Counted from the stretch's first letter, positions 47,877 through 58,589 are shown. The stretch is DNA of 64,000 nucleotides from Gemella massiliensis (GCF_900120125.1 NZ_LT635544.1:62001-126000); one strand, 5' to 3'. Numbers and translations: made by a program. Notes: generated by a model not told the origin, from the sequence alone.

Positions 47877-48488
47877 ATGAATTATAAAGAAAGGATGTTG
47901 GCAGGATTACCTTATTTAGCATCTGACGACAAGTTGCAAAAAGAAAGACAAAGAGCAAGAGAGTTCTGTTTTAAATACAATAATATTTCTCCTACTGAAA
48001 AAGAAAAAAGAAAAAATATGATAGATAAGTTTTTCGGAAAAGTTGGAAATGGGACAGTTGTTCAATCACCTTTTTATTGTGACTATGGGTATAATATAGA
48101 AATTGGAGATAATTTTTTTTCGAATTATAGTTTAACGATATTAGATGTTGCTAAGGTGAAAATAGGGAATAATGTATTGTTTGGGCCTAATGTAAGTCTT
48201 TATACGGCGGGGCATCCTATTCATCCAGTAAGTCGTAATTCGGGTTATGAGTACGGGTTTCCAATTACAATAGGTGATAATGTTTGGCTTGGTGGCAGTG
48301 TAACTGTAGTGCCGGGGGTAACGATAGGTGCTAACAGCGTAATTGCTGCCGGGAGTGTCGTGGTTAAAGATATACCGGATAATGTGGTAGCAGCCGGTAA
48401 TCCATGTAAGATTATAAGAAAAATAACAGCAGCAGAAATCGATTATTATTATAAAAACAGGCTATTCGATGTATATGATTATAAATAA
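47877..48488 (+). CDS. Maa/LacA-type sugar O-acetyltransferase (hexapeptide repeats)
   Basis: The 203-residue left-handed beta-helix acetyltransferase has NYKERMLAGLPYLASDD (the Mac domain of maltose and galactoside acetyltransferases), CDYGYNIEIGDNFFSNY, and catalytic histidine in YTAGHPIHP. Hexapeptide repeats run to AAGNPCKIIRKI. It acetylates small sugars in the cytoplasm. It lies 13 bases after the ABC exporter and may be co-transcribed. Confidence 0.93.
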   Translation: MNYKERMLAGLPYLASDDKLQKERQRAREFCFKYNNISPTEKEKRKNMIDKFFGKVGNGTVVQSPFYCDYGYNIEIGDNFFSNYSLTILDVAKVKIGNNVLFGPNVSLYTAGHPIHPVSRNSGYEYGFPITIGDNVWLGGSVTVVPGVTIGANSVIAAGSVVVKDIPDNVVAAGNPCKIIRKITAAEIDYYYKNRLFDVYDYK

Positions 48489-48514
48489 TGATAGCCCTGA
48501 AAATATCTAAATAT

Positions 48515-48554
48515 ACGAACTAACCTTACGTTAATTTAAAAAGGGTTAGTTCGT
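48515..48554. terminator. Bidirectional terminator between convergent genes
   Basis: ACGAACTAACC / GGTTAGTTCGT stem with an AT-rich loop between the acetyltransferase (+) and degV (-). Confidence 0.75.
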
Positions 48555-48573
48555 ATTATATTTATGCTATCCA

Positions 48574-49413
48574 TTAGTCCTCATACTCTAAATAACCTAT
48601 TGCTATTGCCCTTGGGCCGGCATGAGCCCCGATAACCGGAGAAACTGTAACTATTTCTGTTTTTATTTCTCCGAATATTTCTTTAATTATATTTTGTGTT
48701 TTTTCTAACAGATTATTGTTGTTTGTGTGGAATATAATAAGGGACTGTGGATTTTTTTTCTTAATTTCTTCACACATTTTTTTGATAACTTTTTTTATCC
48801 CGCGCTGTTTACCGCTTACTAGAAGAGCGCCGTCTTTTACAGTAATAATTGGCAGAATATTTAACATATTTGATAAAATAAATTGTGTTTTACCAAGGCG
48901 ACCGCCGGCATATAGAAAGTCCATTGTTTCAACGGTAACCAATACATTTTGTTTTTTGTAAAGTTTGTTATATTCTTCTTCAATATTGTTATAAGAGATT
49001 AAACCGTTAGAAAAATCTTTAATGATTTTTTCAATAGCACGTCCTGCTATTCGTGCAACTTGTTTAGTATCAATAATTTTAATTTCTAAATCTTTTATCA
49101 ATGCTTTAGCTTGAGTAAAAGATGAGAATGTTCCTGATAATCTTTCAGAAATACTAAAAATTACTACCCTTTTATAATCTTTTTCTTTTAAGGCATTTAA
49201 GGCTTCTAACACTTTTCCGACTGATGGTTGGCTGGTACTCGGTTTCATACCTTTTTTTATATATTCATAAAATTGTTCAGATTTAATTGTTATATTATCC
49301 TCATAAACCCTATTATCTAACCTTACCTCCAAAGGAATTATTGTTAATGGATAATTTTTTGTAAATTCTTCACTTACTTGTAATGTTGAATCACATAAAA
49401 ATGCTGTTTTCAT
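48574..49413 (-). CDS. DegV family fatty-acid-binding protein
   Basis: The 279-residue protein has the N-terminal AFLCDSTLQVSEEF, TSQPSVGKVLEAL, the fatty-acid-contact serine region FSISERLSGTFSS, and a C-terminal VIGAHAGPRAIAIGYLE. DegV/FakB proteins bind a fatty acid and present it to the kinase FakA for phosphorylation. A gagggga ribosome site precedes the ATG. It is a single gene between terminator and intergenic region. Confidence 0.92.
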   Translation of the reverse strand: MKTAFLCDSTLQVSEEFTKNYPLTIIPLEVRLDNRVYEDNITIKSEQFYEYIKKGMKPSTSQPSVGKVLEALNALKEKDYKRVVIFSISERLSGTFSSFTQAKALIKDLEIKIIDTKQVARIAGRAIEKIIKDFSNGLISYNNIEEEYNKLYKKQNVLVTVETMDFLYAGGRLGKTQFILSNMLNILPIITVKDGALLVSGKQRGIKKVIKKMCEEIKKKNPQSLIIFHTNNNNLLEKTQNIIKEIFGEIKTEIVTVSPVIGAHAGPRAIAIGYLEYED

Positions 49414-49846
49414 TTTCCCCTCACTTAATATTAAAATTTTTAAAGACTATTCTTTAAATATTGAATAATACATATAATATACTAAAAATTAAATTTTTTC
49501 AAATAAAAAGAATAAAATATAGTTATCTAATTGAAATGTATATTTTAATTAGAATAGGGATTTTAAATATCTCTTACAGGGTTTGTAAAGAATTTAAAAT
49601 ATTTAACTAACAATATAAAAAATTCAGTAATTAGTAATTAATTTTTTATTATTTTTCAAATAATAAAGTTAGCGACAGACGTTTATACTACTATCGACTT
49701 TTACTAAAATAATATATAAAATAAAGTCAATTACAACCGAATAAAAAAAATATCAGTAGGGAAAACTATATAAGAAAATAGCTGAAAATCCCGCCGTAGG
49801 TGAGATAGGCGAAGTTTTTAGCTATTTATAAATATTTTAATCGGTT
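49414..49846. other. Intergenic region, 433 bases
   Basis: Apart from the ribosome site of degV and a hairpin at 49775-49828 that probably ends the aldo/keto reductase transcript, no gene or repeat was recognised. Confidence 0.5.
49775..49828 (-). terminator. Probable terminator of the aldo/keto reductase gene
   Basis: AAAATAGCT pairs with AGCTATTT around a GC-richer inner region (cccgccgtagg..taggcg). Reading on the minus strand, a T-rich stretch follows. Confidence 0.5.
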
Positions 49847-50692
49847 TTATTCTGCTTTACGTTGGGCTAAAGAGCGGATAACTTTCGGATCTTTATGACT
49901 GAAGAATTGACTTTCTTTTCTGTCCAACGCTGAAATCTTTTGAATATCATCACTATCTAATTTAAAGTCAAAAACGTTTAGGTTTTCTTTCATTCTTTTA
50001 GGATGTGATGATTTTGTTAATACTACGATGTCTTGTTCAATAAAATAACGAATGATTATTTGTGCAACAGTTTTATTGTGCTTTTTAGCAATATCAACTA
50101 GAGTTTTATTATTAAAAATATCATCTTTTCCACGTGCGAATGTTGACCATGCTTCAACAACAACACCTTCTTCTTTAAACTGTTTAACAGCTTCTTTTTG
50201 TTGACAGAAAGGGTTAAGTTCTATTTGGTTAATTACCGGTTTTTCTTCGCTAAATAGTGAAAGGTCAACTAGTTTATCAATGCCGAAATTGGAAACTCCG
50301 ATTGCACGAATTTTTCCTTCGTTTTTAAGCTCGATCATTGCACGCCATGCACCGAATGTATCATTATACGGTTGATGAATTAATAATAAATCAACATAAT
50401 CCAGTTGTAATTTTTCTAATGAACGCATAAATGATGAACGAGCATTTTCGTAATTGGTATTGTTTATCCAAATTTTTGTAGTTATAAATAATTCTTTACG
50501 CGGAATACCGGAAGCCTTAATACCTTCACCGACACCACGTTCATTAAGATATAGTTGAGCTGTGTCGATATGACGATAACCGGCTTTGATAGCACTTGCT
50601 ACGGCATCTTTTGTTTCTTCATCTGAAATATTAAAAACTCCAAAGCCTAGAACGGGAATTTCTACTTCATTATTTAATTTTAAAGTTTTCAT
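49847..50692 (-). CDS. Aldo/keto reductase (AKR5-like)
   Basis: The 281-residue (alpha/beta)8 NADPH oxidoreductase shows the catalytic tetrad: D and Y in HIDTAQLYLNE, K in FITTKIW and H in LLIHQPYND. The cofactor-binding end is VLTKSSHPKRMKENL. The family reduces aldehydes and ketones such as methylglyoxal and 2,5-diketogluconate. The in-frame TTG at 50698 is too close to the ggag site, so the ATG ending at 50692 is the start. Confidence 0.93.
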   Translation of the reverse strand: MKTLKLNNEVEIPVLGFGVFNISDEETKDAVASAIKAGYRHIDTAQLYLNERGVGEGIKASGIPRKELFITTKIWINNTNYENARSSFMRSLEKLQLDYVDLLLIHQPYNDTFGAWRAMIELKNEGKIRAIGVSNFGIDKLVDLSLFSEEKPVINQIELNPFCQQKEAVKQFKEEGVVVEAWSTFARGKDDIFNNKTLVDIAKKHNKTVAQIIIRYFIEQDIVVLTKSSHPKRMKENLNVFDFKLDSDDIQKISALDRKESQFFSHKDPKVIRSLAQRKAE

Positions 50693-51110
50693 AAGCAATT
50701 CTCCTTTATTTGTAGTCTACTATAATCAAACCAGATATAAGAAGATAAGTCAAGTAATTATATAATATTTTTATATTTTAATAATATTTGATAAATATAA
50801 TAAATAATTTAATAAATTATATGGGTTGTATTATAATTTTGTCGTAAAAAACAAATTTATTTTTAGCTTCCCGGAATAACTAACTTTAAAAGTTAAAAAC
50901 TCCGGTGGAATTTATTTATTGATAAGTTAAACGTTGAAATTTATTGATTTGAGAGAACTTTTCTTGAAATTTATGGAAAAAGCTTGGCAAAATTGATTTT
51001 TAAGTTGTTTATAAATAATTTTTCTTGTTTTTTACAGGTGAAGATATTTTACAAGATTTACCTTAATAAAAATACCCTAGAAAAATTTTTCTAAGGTATT
51101 TTGGTATGTA
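50693..51110. other. Intergenic region, 418 bases
   Basis: It contains the upstream region of the aldo/keto reductase gene and the terminator at 51069-51102. The segment near 50986 (cttggcaaaattgattttt) weakly resembles the hairpin families at 41283 and 63495. No ORF was recognised. Confidence 0.5.
51069..51102 (-). terminator. Intrinsic terminator of the alarmone synthetase gene
   Basis: A nearly perfect long stem, AAATACC.TAGAAAAA / TTTTTCTA.GGTATTT, directly downstream of the minus-strand stop. Confidence 0.8.
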
Positions 51111-51842
51111 TTATACTTTTGAAGTGTCAATATCGTTATAATCAATAAATTTTACTTCTTCATCTTCTTCAATAATTTCTTTAACTTTTTGCATTTGATT
51201 ATCCAGTTTTGCACTAATTTCCGCACACAATAAAAGACGACGTTCAATTTCTTTTTCTTTTTCAACACTGAGATTTTTTTTATAACGTAATTTATGTTCA
51301 AGGCTTGCCCAAAAATCCATTGCGATTGTTCTGAATTGAACTTCTACAGCCACATGTTCAACACTACCTGATAAAAATATCGGTATTTCTACAATAAGGT
51401 GATAACTGCGATAACCATTGTCCTTATTATTTTTTATATAATCTTTTTCGGCTATAACCGTAATATCATCTTGTTGTTTCAAAGCGGAAACAAGTTTATA
51501 TACATCATTTTTAAATGAGCATATGACACGTACTCCGGCAACGTCGTAAATATTTTGTTTTATGGTATTAACATCGAAATCTAAATTTAAACGTTGTAAC
51601 TTATTCATCAAACTTACGGGGCTTTTTAAACGAGTAGAAATTGATTCTATTGGATTATTTTCTCCATGCAGTGAAAATTCTTTATCGAAGACATTAAGTT
51701 TTGTCTCTATTTCAAGCATCGCACATTCATAGTGCATAAATAATTCGATAAATGGTTGTATCTCGTTAAAGAGAATATTTTTACCATTATTTTCAGCAGG
51801 AAATAATTGTTCTGTTAATGTTTCAATGTGACTTTTTTTCAT
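51111..51842 (-). CDS. Small alarmone synthetase (RelP/RelQ class)
   Basis: The 243-residue protein consists of a RelA/SpoT synthetase domain only, without HD hydrolase, TGS or ACT domains. Key motifs are RLKSPVSLMNKLQR, YDVAGVRVIC, YIKNNKDNGYRSYH and VEVQFRTIAMDFWASLEHKLRYK. It makes (p)ppGpp from ATP and GTP or GDP, usually in response to cell-wall stress. Which of the two small synthetase classes it belongs to needs a phylogeny. Confidence 0.92.
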   Translation of the reverse strand: MKKSHIETLTEQLFPAENNGKNILFNEIQPFIELFMHYECAMLEIETKLNVFDKEFSLHGENNPIESISTRLKSPVSLMNKLQRLNLDFDVNTIKQNIYDVAGVRVICSFKNDVYKLVSALKQQDDITVIAEKDYIKNNKDNGYRSYHLIVEIPIFLSGSVEHVAVEVQFRTIAMDFWASLEHKLRYKKNLSVEKEKEIERRLLLCAEISAKLDNQMQKVKEIIEEDEEVKFIDYNDIDTSKV

Positions 51843-52209
51843 TCGTAACTCTCACTTTTATATTTTATTACACTTATCATAATATATAATATTCTTAAAA
51901 TAAAGTTTAAACAATGGATAAAAATAATTTTTTATAAAAAAAGGAGATAATATAAGGAGAAGCGAAACTGTACTAAGAAAATGAGTTAATAAAAATTAAT
52001 ACAGATTGTAATAAAATTTAAGAAAATTCCTATGTCAACAATAAATAATAAGTTTGTGATAAAAAAACAGTTTACACAAAAATTTCACAACTAACTGAGG
52101 ATGGCTATATAATCGCAAATTCAATTTCCGGGGAATAATTTAGGTATAGACAAATCACTTTTTTTACTATAAGATATATAATATAGAAAAAAATATGGGA
52201 GGAATTTTG
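51843..52209. other. Divergent intergenic region with nrdD promoter
   Basis: These 367 bases hold a promoter at 52084-52113 and an AT-rich leader. A clear NrdR box pair was not found, though ACTATAAGATATATAATATAG near 52168 is loosely similar. Confidence 0.45.
52084..52113 (+). promoter_or_regulatory. Sigma-A-type promoter of nrdD
   Basis: TTCACA, an 18-base spacer, then TATAAT, about 97 bases before the start codon. Confidence 0.6.
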
Positions 52210-54393
52210 ATGCAGGTAGAAAAATGTTATTCATATACAGAAAAAAAACTAGATATATTAAAAGAAAAACTATCAGTAATCAAGCGTGATGGTAGAATTT
52301 CACGTTTTGATGCAGAAAAAATTTATAAAGCTATAGAAAAAGCGGTATTTTCAGTTTTTGGAGAAAAGCATAGTGTTGATATACAAAAAATAGTTGACAA
52401 TGTTGTACTGGAAATTGCTAATCGTTTTAATACAAATATTAAAATTTATGAAATTCAAAATATAGTAGAACATACACTTGTGCAACTGGGAGAAGTTGCC
52501 ATTTATGAAGAGTATGTAGGTTATCGTAGTAAGCGTGATATTGAACGTGAACAGAGTCTGGATATTAATGTAGCAATAGAAAAACTCGTAAATCGTGATG
52601 AGAGTCTTGTTAATGAAAATGCCAACAAGGATAGTTTAGTATTCAACACTCATAGAGATTTAACAAGTGGCATTGTGGCAAAAGCAATTGGGCTTAAAAT
52701 GTTGCCGAAGCATGTGGCTAATTCACACCAAAAAGGAGAAATTCATTACCACGATTTAGATTATTCACCATATCAGCCGCTAACCAACTGTTGTTTGATT
52801 GATTTTAAAGAGATGTTAACAAAAGGGTTTAAAATTGGGAATGCCGAGGTAAGCAGTCCAAGAAGTATTCAAACGGCAACAGCTCAAATGGCACAAATTA
52901 TTGCTAACGTTGCCTCAAGTCAATACGGTGGATGTAGTGCTGATAGAATAGATGAAGTATTAGCACCGTTTGCTAAGTTGAACTATGAGAAAAACTTAAA
53001 AATGGCACGCGAGTGGATAGAGGGTGAAGAAAAACAAGAACGCTTTGCCCGTCAAAAAACAAATAAAGATATTTATGATGCAATGCAATCGTTAGAGTAT
53101 GAAATAAACACGTTGTATTCTTCTCAAGGACAAACCCCTTTTACATCTTTAGGTTTCGGTTTGGGAGAAGGAGAATTTGAAAAAGAAATTCAAAAGGCGA
53201 TATTACAAGTAAGAATAGAAGGGCTTGGTGTCGAGAAAAGAACGGCGATTTTCCCGAAATTAATTTTTGTCATAAAAGATGGGTTAAATTTAAAACCGAC
53301 AGATCCTAACTATGATGTAAAAGAATTGGCATTGAAATGTGCAACACAACGTATGTATCCGGATATTTTAATGTATGATACTTTAGTGAAGATCACAGGT
53401 AGTTGTAAAACACCGATGGGTTGTCGATCATTCTTACCGGCATGGCGTGATGAAAATGGTGAGTTGGTAGAAAGTGGTCGTATGAATTTAGGGGTGGTGA
53501 CACTGAATTTACCACGTATCGCTATAGAATCAAAAGGAAATAAAGAATTATTCTGGAATATTTTTAATGAACGTTTAGACATTTGCAAAGAAGCATTAGA
53601 CTATCGTGCAAAACGTTGCGGAGAAGCAAAACCGAAAAATGCACCTATATTATATATGCATGGAGCGTTTGGGAAAAGACTACAACCTGAAGATAAGGTT
53701 AAACAACTTTTCGATAAACAACGTGCAACGTTATCATTAGGGTACATCGGATTGTATGAAGTAGCAAGTGTATTTTATGGCGGAGATTGGGAAAAAAATC
53801 CCGAAGCTAAGGCATTTACGTTAGAAATTATGAAACATATGAAAGATAATGTTGATAAATGGACACGAGATGGTGATTATTGGTATAGTATTTATTCAAC
53901 ACCGAGTGAATCGTTGACAGATAGATTTTGTCGAATGGATACTGAAAAATTCGGAATTATAAAAGATGTTACAGATAAAGAATATTATACTAATTCATAT
54001 CACTATGATGTTAGAAAAAATCCAACACCGTTTGAAAAATTGGAATTTGAAAAAGACTATCCATATTATGCAAGTGGCGGGTTTATTCATTACTGCGAAT
54101 ACCCGGTATTAAAACAAAACCCGAAAGCATTAGAAGCTGTATGGGATTTTGCTTATACACGTGTGGGTTATTTAGGAACAAATACACCGATTGACCGTTG
54201 TTACAAATGTAATTATGAGGGAGAATTTGAACCGACAAAAAAAGGCTTTAAGTGTCCGGAGTGCGGTAATAATGATCCAAAAAGTTGTGACGTTGTTAAA
54301 AGAACTTGTGGTTATTTAGGAAATCCTCAAGCACGTCCGATGATAAAAGGGCGTCATAAAGAAATTGTAGCTCGTGTAAAACATATGAAATAA
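52210..54393 (+). CDS. nrdD: Anaerobic ribonucleoside-triphosphate reductase
   Basis: The 727-residue class III reductase begins with an ATP-cone (VIKRDGRISRFDAEKI, about residues 20-110). It has SSQGQTPFTSLGFG in the barrel, four zinc cysteines in CYKCNYEGEF and CPECG, and the C-terminal glycyl-radical site RTCGYLGNPQARP. It makes deoxyribonucleotides without oxygen. The ATG at 52195 overlaps the ggagg site used by the ATG at 52210, so the latter is chosen. The activase gene nrdG, often directly downstream, is not in the window. Confidence 0.95.
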   Translation: MQVEKCYSYTEKKLDILKEKLSVIKRDGRISRFDAEKIYKAIEKAVFSVFGEKHSVDIQKIVDNVVLEIANRFNTNIKIYEIQNIVEHTLVQLGEVAIYEEYVGYRSKRDIEREQSLDINVAIEKLVNRDESLVNENANKDSLVFNTHRDLTSGIVAKAIGLKMLPKHVANSHQKGEIHYHDLDYSPYQPLTNCCLIDFKEMLTKGFKIGNAEVSSPRSIQTATAQMAQIIANVASSQYGGCSADRIDEVLAPFAKLNYEKNLKMAREWIEGEEKQERFARQKTNKDIYDAMQSLEYEINTLYSSQGQTPFTSLGFGLGEGEFEKEIQKAILQVRIEGLGVEKRTAIFPKLIFVIKDGLNLKPTDPNYDVKELALKCATQRMYPDILMYDTLVKITGSCKTPMGCRSFLPAWRDENGELVESGRMNLGVVTLNLPRIAIESKGNKELFWNIFNERLDICKEALDYRAKRCGEAKPKNAPILYMHGAFGKRLQPEDKVKQLFDKQRATLSLGYIGLYEVASVFYGGDWEKNPEAKAFTLEIMKHMKDNVDKWTRDGDYWYSIYSTPSESLTDRFCRMDTEKFGIIKDVTDKEYYTNSYHYDVRKNPTPFEKLEFEKDYPYYASGGFIHYCEYPVLKQNPKALEAVWDFAYTRVGYLGTNTPIDRCYKCNYEGEFEPTKKGFKCPECGNNDPKSCDVVKRTCGYLGNPQARPMIKGRHKEIVARVKHMK

Positions 54394-54424
54394 ATAATTT
54401 AGAAGTAATTACAGTAAAAACTAA

Positions 54425-54460
54425 GGCTTCTGTGTCAAATACGGGGCATAAGAAAAAATA
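54425..54460. other. Solo sequence resembling an ISL3-type terminal repeat (second copy)
   Basis: GGCTTCTGTGTCAAATACGGGG is nearly the same as the sequence at 44250. It too sits just after the 3' end of a gene and has no transposase beside it. Confidence 0.4.
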
Positions 54461-54465
54461 AGGAT

Positions 54466-54503
54466 AAAATGCTAAGCAACAAAATGTTACTTGGCATTTT
54501 TTT
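54466..54503 (+). terminator. Intrinsic terminator of nrdD
   Basis: AAAATGCTAAGcAAC pairs with gTTaCTTGGCATTTT and is followed by a T-tract. Confidence 0.8.
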
Positions 54504-54907
54504 AATTGCCATTAAAATAATATTATAATAAAGAAAGAATTTTAATTGTATATACTAATTCTTAGATAACTGGGGTATTTTTTATATTATTCGGTATTTA
54601 TATATCTATAGCTAATTAAACATTTCCATTTTATTTTGTAATTTTCGTTACAATAATATAACAGAGAGATGTGCAGATCTATTAATATTTTTTTCTTAAG
54701 AGAATATCTTTTTTTACGTAAGTTTAGTAAAAAGATAAAATAGATATGAAGTAAAGAGATTGGATAATAAAAAGAAAGAAAACAAAAGAAATGAAATTTT
54801 TGTTTTTATACAGAGAAACGATAAAAAATATTCAAAATCTATACTAAAAAAGTTAATAAATAGTAAATTAATTATTTCAGTCTTTATTTTCCTGTTGTAT
54901 ATATCTG

Positions 54908-54916
54908 TGATATAAT
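54908..54916 (+). promoter_or_regulatory. Extended -10 promoter of the surface protein gene
   Basis: TGATATAAT with TTTTCC at 54887-54892 as a weak -35 (18-base spacer), about 90 bases before the start codon. Confidence 0.5.
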
Positions 54917-55004
54917 TAGTTATCATTATAGTAAGATAGTATGCCAAAATGCTACTTCATATAATTAAAAATTTGATTTAAAGTTTTAAGGAGAACAAAC
55001 AATT

Positions 55005-58000
55005 ATGATAAAAAAAGAACAATAACGATTTTCTTTAAGAAAATATAAGGTTGGTGTCGCATCTGTATTTTTAGGTTTAGGTCTTAGTTTTGTCTTAGCC
55101 AGTTCTGGAGAGGCACAAGCTTCTGATGCTAATGAAAAAGCCGAAACTCCAACTACAAGTGAAGTAGCAAAGGCGGAAGAAAAAACCGAAACTACGGCAA
55201 AAGTAGCAAATACTACTACTGCGGTAGCGACAGAAACTAAAGCGGAAAAAACTGCAACGGTAAAAGCTGAGGAAACAAAAAAAGCAGAAGAAACAGTGAA
55301 ATCTGAAGCCGAAGCACCAAAAAAACGTACAAAACGAGATGCAACAGATAATTATGCTAGTAATCCTATTTCTGTTGAAACTATATTGAAAGATGGAGAA
55401 AAGGTTACTCCCGAAATGAGCAATCCGAATGGAGCTTCTGTAAAATCACAGGAGATTCCTGACAGCAGTTATAAGAAAGTAGAAGATACAACTAAATATA
55501 CTTTTGAAGTGATTAATCTTACTCGTTTTAATAAAAATTATAATGTAAATTATTATATTCGAGCATACAAAAACTATGATAATTCTAAAAATGCTACTGT
55601 CGAGTTAGTTGATAAAACAACGAATAAAGTTATTGAAACTATCAATATAGCTCAAGGCGGGGCTAAGCAATCATTTACCAAAACTACGGAAGCTTCAAAT
55701 AAAGATATGACATTAACTATCAGTAGTGTTGAAGGAGCTAGTGCAACTAAAGAAAAATTACCTTTCTTACATATTGAATGGGATATCAATCCTACTATTC
55801 TTTCTTATGCGGAGATGTCAGGGAATACACAAGATGAAAAAGAGAAAAAAGCTAAATATACTAAGGTAATGAACACTCGTTCAATGAATGATATTTTTAA
55901 CGCAGTAGAACCTACATATAATGGGCGTGAAATTACACACTCAGATGTTATTATTCCTAGTGTTTTAGGAAAAACAACTTATTATAGGGTAGTTGATAAG
56001 GCTAACCAAACTTATAAGTCGGATAAAACTGATACTTCTGTTCAGGATTATGTTCCAAATGGGAAAGAGACTGATTTGGCGAGCTATACACTAAAAACAA
56101 TGGAAGGGCAAAATTTCACTGCTTCAGGTGTAAGACAGTTTGAGGGTTATCGACTATATCAATCAGCAGCTGCAGATTCACTAAGTGGTTATGTATCGCG
56201 TCCATATGTTGTAGGTACCAAATTCTTGGATGCTAATGCAAATGGAATTAAACGTATAAAAGAAGTGGTTAAAGAAGATGGGACAGTGGGTATTCGAGTT
56301 TATGTATTAGATCCACGTCAACAAGAAAAACGTTCAGATGGTACATTAGAAACTGATGGTTATATTTTGATGGCTGAAACAGGTGAGATACCTCCGGGTG
56401 GGAAAAATACTGTAAGTCTTCCGGATAAGGAAGTCCAAACAATAGCTTTTACAGATAAAAATGGTGTAGCACATCCGAATGGAATTACTGTTAAAGGTCA
56501 CACAAGCACGGGACACTTAGGAGGCCCGGATAACTATTTTATACCATTCCTAGGAGATAAAATTGGACATAATTCACAAAATGATCAATTGGTGAATGGA
56601 GTACAAAATAACGGAGCTATAGGGACAAATGTTTTCTTAAGAAATTCGTTGGCGCCTTATAAACCAACAGTGTATTACTATGTTAAAAATGAACCGGCTG
56701 AAGTAGAATTAGGTGTTACAAAAGTGTTGAACAATCGTAAATTGAAAGAAAATGAATTTACTTTCAACATTAAAAATGCTGATGATAAAACCCCTGCTTT
56801 AAATCAGGATAAAACAAATGCAACAGATGGAACTGTAAAATTTGATAAAATATCATTCTATAAAGCTGGGACATACACATATACGATTACTGAAAAAGTT
56901 GGTACGGACACAGATGTTGACTACGATGCAATGACAGTAACAGCTGTCGTAACGGTTGTAGAAAAAGATGGTAAATTAACTGTAGAGAAACCTAAATATT
57001 CGTATGCAAACGATGCAAACTCAAACGGGAAATTTGACAACTATTATGTAGCTCCAAAAGAACTGGACTTTTCTGTTGAATTCACAAAAGTTCTTGATGG
57101 TCGTCCGTTAAAAGATAGAGAGTTTTCATTCACGATGAAAGATAAAGACGGAACAATTATTGCGAACGGTACGAACGATACAACCGGTAAGATTACATTC
57201 ACATTTGTGGATGGTAAAAAGCCAATGTATAAAAAAGCCGATGCCGGTAAAACATTTACATATACAGTAGAAGAAGTACAAAAAGTTGATGATAAAGAAA
57301 CGGGTTATGATCCGATGAAAGCGGAAGTGACAGTAACTGTTTCTAAAGATGAAAGTCATGTCTTAACAGTTGTGACAACACCTCCAAAAGATACAGAATT
57401 TAATAATACTGCAAAACCGCCAAAACCGGAATTCCAATCGGAGAAATATGTTGTAGATCGTGAAAAATTTGACATTACCGGTGAAAAACTTCTAGATGAT
57501 GATAAAGAATTGACTGACAAGTATGGAGATACAAATAAAGATCCATATACAGACAAAACTGACAATAACGAAGCGGAAAACTTAAATACTAAGACTCTAA
57601 AACGTGGACAAAAAATTGTTTATCAAGTATGGTTAGATACAAATAAATTTGAAGCCGCTCATAAGATTCAACAAGTAGGCATTACAGATGAATACGATAG
57701 TGCTTATTTAACGGTTGAAAAAACAGGTATTAAAGTATATGATAGTAAAACCGGTAATGACGTAACAGATTTATTCGATATTACTGTTGAAAACGGTAAG
57801 ATTACAGCAACCTCTAAAGAAAGTTTAATCAAAGATAATGTATTAGATTTAACACAATTTTCATTCGGGCGTTATTACAAATTTGACATCGTTGCGACAA
57901 TTAAAGCGGACACTCCTGATGGAGTAGATATTGAGAACACAGCAAAACAAACAGTACATCAATACAACCCAGTTAGTAAGAACGTAGAAAAACCTGAAAA

Positions 58001-58520
58001 ACCAACTCAAAAACGTGTAAATAATATTCCGGTAGAGCTGGAGTTTGACTTTACTAAGAAACTTGAAGGACGTGAGTTAAAACAAGGTGAATTTAGCTTC
58101 GTACTAAAAGATGAAAAAGGTAATGTAATCGAAACTGTGAAAAATGATGCTGACGGAAAAGTTAAATTCAAAGTTGAGTACAAAAAAGGTCAAGAAGGTA
58201 CTTACAAATACACAGTAGAAGAAGTGCGTGGAACAGAAGTAGGTATAGAATATGATAGAATGGTAGCGACAGTGATTGTAACTGTTACTAAAGAAGGTAA
58301 AGTATTGACAGCAACTTCTAAATTACCGAAAGATACTGAGTTTAATAACAAAGTAACACCACCGACACCACCGACACCACCAACACCACCAACACCGCCA
58401 ACACCGCCAACACCGGTATTACCAAAAACCGGTCTTGACACAACAGGTAGTACGGCAGGATTCGGAGTGTTGTTAGCGGGTATTGCATTAGCAGTAAGAA
58501 AACGTCAAGAAGAAAAATAA
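55005..58520 (+). pseudogene. LPXTG surface adhesin gene with a stop codon inside the YSIRK signal peptide
   Basis: After aaggag, an ATG at 55005 encodes MIKKEQ, then TAA (55023-55025). The same frame continues RFSLRKYKVGVASVFLGLGL, a YSIRK-type signal peptide, to 58520 (about 1171 residues in all). After an Ala/Glu/Lys/Thr-rich segment and an adhesin head come Spy0128-like pilin domains with isopeptide signature (FTKVLDGRPLKDREFSF.., YTVEEV). An antigen-I/II-like domain (GEKLLDDDKEL.., VYQVWLDTNK), another pilin domain, a TPP repeat and LPKTG with hydrophobic tail follow. The longest frame after the stop starts at a GTG at 55296 and would lack the signal peptide, so export should fail. Confidence 0.8.
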
Positions 58521-58550
58521 AATCTAAGGACAAAGTTTAGATTTTAAACA

Positions 58551-58589
58551 AAAAACAGACTTGATAATTCACTATATCAAGTCTGTTTT
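58551..58589 (+). terminator. Intrinsic terminator of the surface protein gene
   Basis: AAAACAGACTTGATA / TATCAAGTCTGTTTT, a perfect 15-bp stem followed by T-rich sequence. Confidence 0.88.

Larger units (their letters stand above)
54394..55004. other. Intergenic region between nrdD and the surface protein gene
   Basis: These 611 bases hold a solo ISL3-end-like sequence (54425-54460), a terminator (54466-54503) and an extended -10 promoter (54908-54916). No ORF with a ribosome site was found. Confidence 0.55.

Noticed and set aside
52150..52195. NrdR operator upstream of nrdD
   Set aside because: Only one loose AT-rich match is seen and no properly spaced pair of boxes, so it was not listed as a site.
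58345..58415. Short ccaccgacacca-type tandem repeats as a regulatory repeat
   Set aside because: They encode the Thr-Pro-Pro wall-spanning segment just before the LPKTG motif, which is normal for such proteins.
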